DNA from: Actinomycetota bacterium
Lineage (GTDB): Bacteria > Actinomycetota > Actinomycetes > Streptosporangiales > Streptosporangiaceae
Assembly (NCBI GenBank): GCA_003140115.1
Contig: PLIQ01000207.1
Coordinates: 5,479-14,362, forward strand
Direction: 5' to 3'
DNA length: 8,884 nt
Every line of letters starts with the position of its first letter. Position 1 is the first letter of the stretch. This document shows positions 5,616-8,884 of the stretch, one piece after another. A program made the position numbers and the translations under genes. Under the pieces are notes generated by a model. It did no database searches and was not told where the DNA came from. It saw only the letters and a program-made list of their open reading frames with translations.

Positions 5616-7247
5616 GTGGCTGCGGCCGAAGACTGGGTGGCGCGCACGGCGGCCCAGGTGCGCACGGAGGGCGAACGCCGGCATCCCGGCGAGGTTCCGA
5701 CCTGCGCGTCGGGGATCAGCCCGTCCGGCCCCGTGCACCTGGGCAACCTGCGTGAGCTGATGACCCCGCACCTGGTCGCGGACGAGGTGCGGCGGAACGG
5801 TGCGCCCTGCCGGCACATCTTGTCCTGGGACGACTACGACCGCCTGCGCCGGGTCCCGGCCGGGCTGCCCGACTCGCTCGCCGAATACATCGGCCGTCCG
5901 CTGACCGGCGTGCCCGACCCGTGCGGCGAGCACGAGAACTTCGCCGAGCACTTCAAGGAGCCCTTGCGCGACTCACTGGATCGCCTCGGGGTCCAGGTCA
6001 CCGAGATCAGCCAGACCGAGATGTACACCTCCGGCGCGTACACGGCGCAGATCGTGCTCGCCATGCGACGCCGAGCCGACATCGGCGCGGTCCTGGCCAG
6101 GTACCGCACCAGGCGGGCCGGCGCGGACGACGAGGACGAGCCGCAGGCCGGGGAGTACTACCCGTTCCGGCCGTACTGCGCGGCCTGCGGCCGCGACGAC
6201 ACCACCGTGACCGCCTTCGACGACCAGACCACGGAGATCACCTACACCTGCGCCTGCGGCGCGTTGGTCGGTCCCGTGCCGATCGCCGAGGTGGCCGGGA
6301 AGCTGGCCTGGAAGGTCGACTGGCCCATGCGGTGGGCCTATGAGCAGGTGACGTTCGAGCCCGCCGGGGTGGATCACGCCTCGCCCGGCTCCAGCTTCAC
6401 GGTCGGCGGGGAACTGGTGCCGATCTTTGGCGGCGAGATGCCGCTGCACTTCGGATACTCCTTCGTCGGCACCACCGGGTCGGCCAAGATGAGCGGCTCC
6501 CGCGGCGGTGCGCCGACCCCGGCCGACGCGCTGGAGATCTTCGAGGCCCCGGTGCTGCGCTGGCTGTACGCGCGGCGGCGTCCCGAGCAGGCCTTCACCC
6601 TGGTCTTCAACGCCGAGGTCGGCCGGGTCTACGACGAGTGGGACAAGCTGGGCCTCGAGGTCGCGGAAGGCGGTGCCGACCAGGCCAGGTTTGCCGTGTT
6701 CGCCCGCGCGTCCAGCACCTCGGACGGCCCGCTGCCGGTCACGCCGCGCCCGCTGCGCTTCGCCACCCTGGCCTCGGTCGCCGACATCACCGCCGGCGAC
6801 GAGGCGCAGATGCTGCGGATCGTGCGGGACCTGACCGCGGACGACCCGGTGGACAGCCTGGACGAGGTCCGGCCCCGGCTGGACTGCGCGCAGGCCTGGG
6901 TCACCGAATACGTCCAGCCCGCGGACCGGACCCAGGTCCGCGACGTGCCCGACGCGGCCGGGCTCGCGGCCCTGACCGAGTCCGAGCGCGAATCCATCAA
7001 GCTGCTGCTCGAAGGCATGGCCGAGGACTGGTCCCTGGAGGGCCTGACCACCCTGCTGTACGGCATCCCGAAGCTGCTGCGCGGGCTGCCCATCAGCGCT
7101 CCGCCGACCAAGGATCTGAAGGCGGCCCAGAAAGTCTGGTTCGCGCTGCTTTACCGGTTGCTGGTCGACAAAGACACCGGCCCGCGGCTCCCCACCCTGC
7201 TGCTAGCCCTAGGCCAGGATCGGGTCCGTTCCCTGCTGAGCGGGTAG
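5616..7247 (+). CDS. lysS: lysine-tRNA ligase, class I (LysRS-I)
   Basis: Cytoplasmic aminoacyl-tRNA synthetase that activates lysine with ATP and charges tRNA-Lys. The protein has 543 residues, a normal length for the class I enzyme. A Rossmann-type catalytic core carries the HIGH-equivalent PSGPVHLGN (36-44). It is followed by the LysRS-I signatures SWDDYDRLRRVP (70-81) and DPCGEHENFAEHF (101-113). Paired cysteines at 188/191 and 212/214 look like a small zinc-binding insert. The KMSKS loop is KMSGS (291-295), giving the ATP-stabilising lysine at 291. The helical C-terminal part (about 400-543) should be the anticodon-binding region. Class I LysRS is typical of archaea and scattered bacteria; most bacteria use an unrelated class II enzyme. 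Whether this genome also carries class II cannot be seen here. The gene is monocistronic in this window and ends 4 bp from the convergent neighbour's stop. The symbol lysK is also used for this class. Confidence 0.96.
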   Translation: MAAAEDWVARTAAQVRTEGERRHPGEVPTCASGISPSGPVHLGNLRELMTPHLVADEVRRNGAPCRHILSWDDYDRLRRVPAGLPDSLAEYIGRPLTGVPDPCGEHENFAEHFKEPLRDSLDRLGVQVTEISQTEMYTSGAYTAQIVLAMRRRADIGAVLARYRTRRAGADDEDEPQAGEYYPFRPYCAACGRDDTTVTAFDDQTTEITYTCACGALVGPVPIAEVAGKLAWKVDWPMRWAYEQVTFEPAGVDHASPGSSFTVGGELVPIFGGEMPLHFGYSFVGTTGSAKMSGSRGGAPTPADALEIFEAPVLRWLYARRRPEQAFTLVFNAEVGRVYDEWDKLGLEVAEGGADQARFAVFARASSTSDGPLPVTPRPLRFATLASVADITAGDEAQMLRIVRDLTADDPVDSLDEVRPRLDCAQAWVTEYVQPADRTQVRDVPDAAGLAALTESERESIKLLLEGMAEDWSLEGLTTLLYGIPKLLRGLPISAPPTKDLKAAQKVWFALLYRLLVDKDTGPRLPTLLLALGQDRVRSLLSG

Positions 7248-7251
7248 CCGC

Positions 7252-8190
7252 TTACGCCGCCGGGTCCAGTAGCGTCGTGCGGTGCCTGACCCCGGCCCGT
7301 GACCTTGCGTGCCGGGCCTGCCGCCGGGGCCCGGTCTGCTGAGCCCTGACCGTGGTCCAGCCCGCCGGCTCGGCCGGGTCGAACGAGGAGTACGAGGGCC
7401 GTAGCACCGAGCGCAGGGCCGTGGCCAGCCATGCCGGAGTGAGCAGGGCCGCTGAAGGGGCGCCCGGCTGAAGCTGGAGGGCATGGCGAGTGATCGTGTC
7501 CAGGACGCCGGGCACGCCCGCCCGGACCTGCCGCGGGGTGTATACATGCCCCTTGTGCCGGGGCGCGTCCGGCAGCGCGGTGGCCTCGTCGCCAGGCCAG
7601 CAGCCGGTGAGCAGCGCGTAGAGCATCCGGCCCAGCGCCACGGTGTCGGCCGCGGCCGGGTTGGCGGCGTGCGTCCCGGACAGGGCCGCGTCGATGCCGA
7701 GCCCGGTGATCTTGAGGCCGCTGGCGACGTCCCAGCGCAGCGAGTGCGGGCTCAGGCACAGATGCGGCCGGCCGGCCCGGTGCGCGACGGCCAGGGCGTC
7801 CGCGGCGTCGGCGATCATGGCGGCGGCCAGCGCCGGTCTGGGCAGCCCGGACAGCACCAGGTCCTCCAGGTGCGTGCCCGGCGCCCACTCCGACACGATG
7901 TACGGGTCCTCGACGCTGTAGTCGGTGTCGTAGATGGTGGCCAGCCGCGAATCGCTGACCCGCGCCGCGGCCTGCACCGCCTCCACCACGGGCGCCGGGA
8001 CGGGCACCCCGCGGGGCAGCAGGTGGATGGCGACCGGTCGGCGGAGCAGTTCGTCGGTGGCCTTCCACAGCGACGCCTCCCACAGCGACAGCCCGTCGGC
8101 CGCGGTAACCCGCTCGCCGAGCCGGAACCGTCCGCCCAGTCCCATCCTCGGCCCAGCTACCCCGGTCGCGTCTTCTATGGCGACAGTCAT
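7252..8190 (-). CDS. protein-kinase-fold protein, probable pseudokinase
   Basis: I read this as a degenerate Ser/Thr-kinase fold, 312 residues from the ATG at 8190-8188. That start has AGGGGG five bases upstream and is preferred over the in-frame ATG at 8226-8224 (324 residues), which lacks a good ribosome binding site. In 312-residue numbering, RFRLGERV (21-28) sits where the glycine loop should be. RPVAIHLLP (51-59) is the VAIK strand with His56 for Lys. HLCLSPHS (143-150) replaces HRDLKPxN, with no catalytic Asp. TGLG (162-165) replaces DFG. The helix-F region DTVALGRMLYALLTG (182-196) is well kept, supporting the fold. The last 30 residues are rich in Arg and Pro. No transmembrane segment is seen, unlike relatives I recall that join such a domain to a membrane anchor or MurJ. 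It converges on lysS with no visible terminator. A scaffold or signalling role is possible; catalysis is unlikely. Confidence 0.78.
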   Translation of the reverse strand: MTVAIEDATGVAGPRMGLGGRFRLGERVTAADGLSLWEASLWKATDELLRRPVAIHLLPRGVPVPAPVVEAVQAAARVSDSRLATIYDTDYSVEDPYIVSEWAPGTHLEDLVLSGLPRPALAAAMIADAADALAVAHRAGRPHLCLSPHSLRWDVASGLKITGLGIDAALSGTHAANPAAADTVALGRMLYALLTGCWPGDEATALPDAPRHKGHVYTPRQVRAGVPGVLDTITRHALQLQPGAPSAALLTPAWLATALRSVLRPSYSSFDPAEPAGWTTVRAQQTGPRRQARHARSRAGVRHRTTLLDPAA

Positions 8191-8344
8191 GGCAACCCCC
8201 TGCTCATCACCAGCCAGTTGACACATGCCCTATTTACGTCGACGAAACCAGACACGGCGTCACCCGATTGGGGGGATCTTTATCACCCGGCCCCTACAAA
8301 GGCCGCCTGAGCTGCGAAAACAGCCCAGATCAAGAATCAGATAA

Positions 8345-8389
8345 CTTTTAGCTAACCGCCGGTATCTATCAGGACGATTGTGCTAAAAG
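8345..8389. repeat. 8-bp inverted repeat in the kinase/M20 intergenic region
   Basis: CTTTTAGC (8345-8352) and GCTAAAAG (8382-8389) are perfect reverse complements with 29 nt between. The left arm overlaps the palindrome TTAGCTAA (8348-8355). It lies 10 nt beyond the M20 gene's stop on the - strand, in a locally AT-richer spacer. It could be a weak terminator or an operator; the long loop argues against a strong terminator. Confidence 0.35.
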
Positions 8390-8398
8390 CCCTGGTCG

Positions 8399-8884
8399 TC
8401 AGGAACCGGTCAGAAACCGGTCCATGATCCGGACCGCGGACTCCAGGGCGGACAGCGGGATGCGCTCGTCGGTACCGTGGAACATGGCGTAGTAGTCGTA
8501 CCCCTCGGGCAGCACCAGCGGGGTGTAGCCGTAGCACGCCATCCCCAGCCGGGCGAAGTGCTTGGCGTCGGTTCCGCCGCTCATGCAGTACGGCACGATC
8601 GTGCCGCCCGGGTCCTCGGCCAGCAGGGCCGAGGTCATGCTGGCCATGAGCGGGGCGCCGAGCGGCGCCTCCAGCGCGTCGTCCTGATACGCGTAGGCCC
8701 AGCTCACCTCCGGCCCGGTGAGCTCGTCGAGGGTGGCCAGGAACTCCTGCTCGCAGCCGGGCAGGACCCGCCCGTCGACGTAGCCGACCGCCTCGTCCGG
8801 GATGACGTTGACCTTGTACCCGGCGGCCAGCATGGTCGGGTTGGCGCTGTTGCGGATCGTGCCGGCCACCAGCGCCGCGCCCGG
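8399..8884 (-). CDS. M20-family metallopeptidase, C-terminal part, runs off window
   Basis: C-terminal 161 residues of a zinc-dependent exopeptidase or deacylase of the M20/M25/M40 family, which removes residues or acyl groups from small peptides and amino-acid derivatives in the cytoplasm. The frame stays open to the right edge, where the last whole codon is 8882-8884, so the GTG at 8869-8867 is internal. NVIPDEAVGYVDGRVLPG is the typical start of the dimerisation-domain strand. MSGGTDAKHFARLG and FHGTDERIPLSALESAV are the conserved C-terminal blocks. The His in FHG (codon 8479-8477) is the usual last metal ligand. Family members are about 400-450 residues, so roughly 250-290 residues lie outside, including the first metal ligands. 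No signal peptide can be assessed. The substrate is not predictable from this part. Confidence 0.9.
   Translation of the reverse strand, partial: PGAALVAGTIRNSANPTMLAAGYKVNVIPDEAVGYVDGRVLPGCEQEFLATLDELTGPEVSWAYAYQDDALEAPLGAPLMASMTSALLAEDPGGTIVPYCMSGGTDAKHFARLGMACYGYTPLVLPEGYDYYAMFHGTDERIPLSALESAVRIMDRFLTGS

Noticed and set aside
7294..7318. GGCCCG/CGGGCC hairpin as a lysS terminator
   Set aside because: It lies well inside the convergent coding region, with a 6-bp stem and 13-nt loop, ordinary for such GC content.
7151..8083. 310-codon - strand open frame overlapping lysS and the pseudokinase gene
   Set aside because: Gly/Ala/Arg-rich shadow in another frame. It overlaps the end of lysS and shows none of the kinase-fold blocks.
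8404..8422. AACCGGTC direct repeat, 11 bp period, at the 3' end of the M20 gene
   Set aside because: It lies within coding sequence for the last residues (DRFLTGS) and follows from codon choice; only two units.

Overview
The window is very GC-rich with strong third-position G/C bias, GTG starts, Gly/Ala-rich secreted proteins and a class I (archaeal-type) lysyl-tRNA synthetase. Together these point to a high-GC actinomycete. Several sedolisin-type (S53) acid peptidase genes side by side would suit an acid-tolerant soil actinobacterium, but that is inference. I see no transposase, integrase, phage gene, tRNA, rRNA or CRISPR array.

Layout. Positions 1-5308 form an S53 serine-carboxyl peptidase island. 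It holds two tandem, closely related pre-pro-peptidase genes on the + strand: the first is cut by the left window edge and ends at 1625, the second is complete at 1848-3857. A third, divergent S53 gene without the usual propeptide converges on them from the - strand (3917-5308). A long hairpin terminator closes the first gene, and a second, probably bidirectional terminator lies between the convergent second and third genes. The 307 bp between the third peptidase and the next gene hold its ribosome binding site, a probable structured leader and the lysS upstream region.

Positions 5616-7247 (+) encode class I lysine-tRNA ligase. It converges on a pseudokinase-like gene (7252 to about 8190, -), with only 4 bp between the two stop codons. 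After a 170-210 bp spacer, the right edge holds the 3' part of an M20-family metallopeptidase gene on the - strand (8399-8884, running off the window).

How it fits together. The three S53 enzymes are predicted to be exported, and all keep the Glu/Asp/Ser catalytic set with the oxyanion Asp, so they look like active secreted endopeptidases. The tandem pair shares three oddities that the third gene lacks: both calcium-ligand aspartates are replaced, there is a Trp-rich insertion before the nucleophile, and a lone cysteine pair sits at the pro/mature junction. The most notable points are this peptidase subgroup, the mosaic near-identity between the tandem copies, the leader structure before the third gene, and a kinase-fold protein missing the canonical Lys, HRD and DFG residues. 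LysRS and the M20 peptidase look like ordinary housekeeping or catabolic neighbours. I found no clear evidence of a new multi-gene system.
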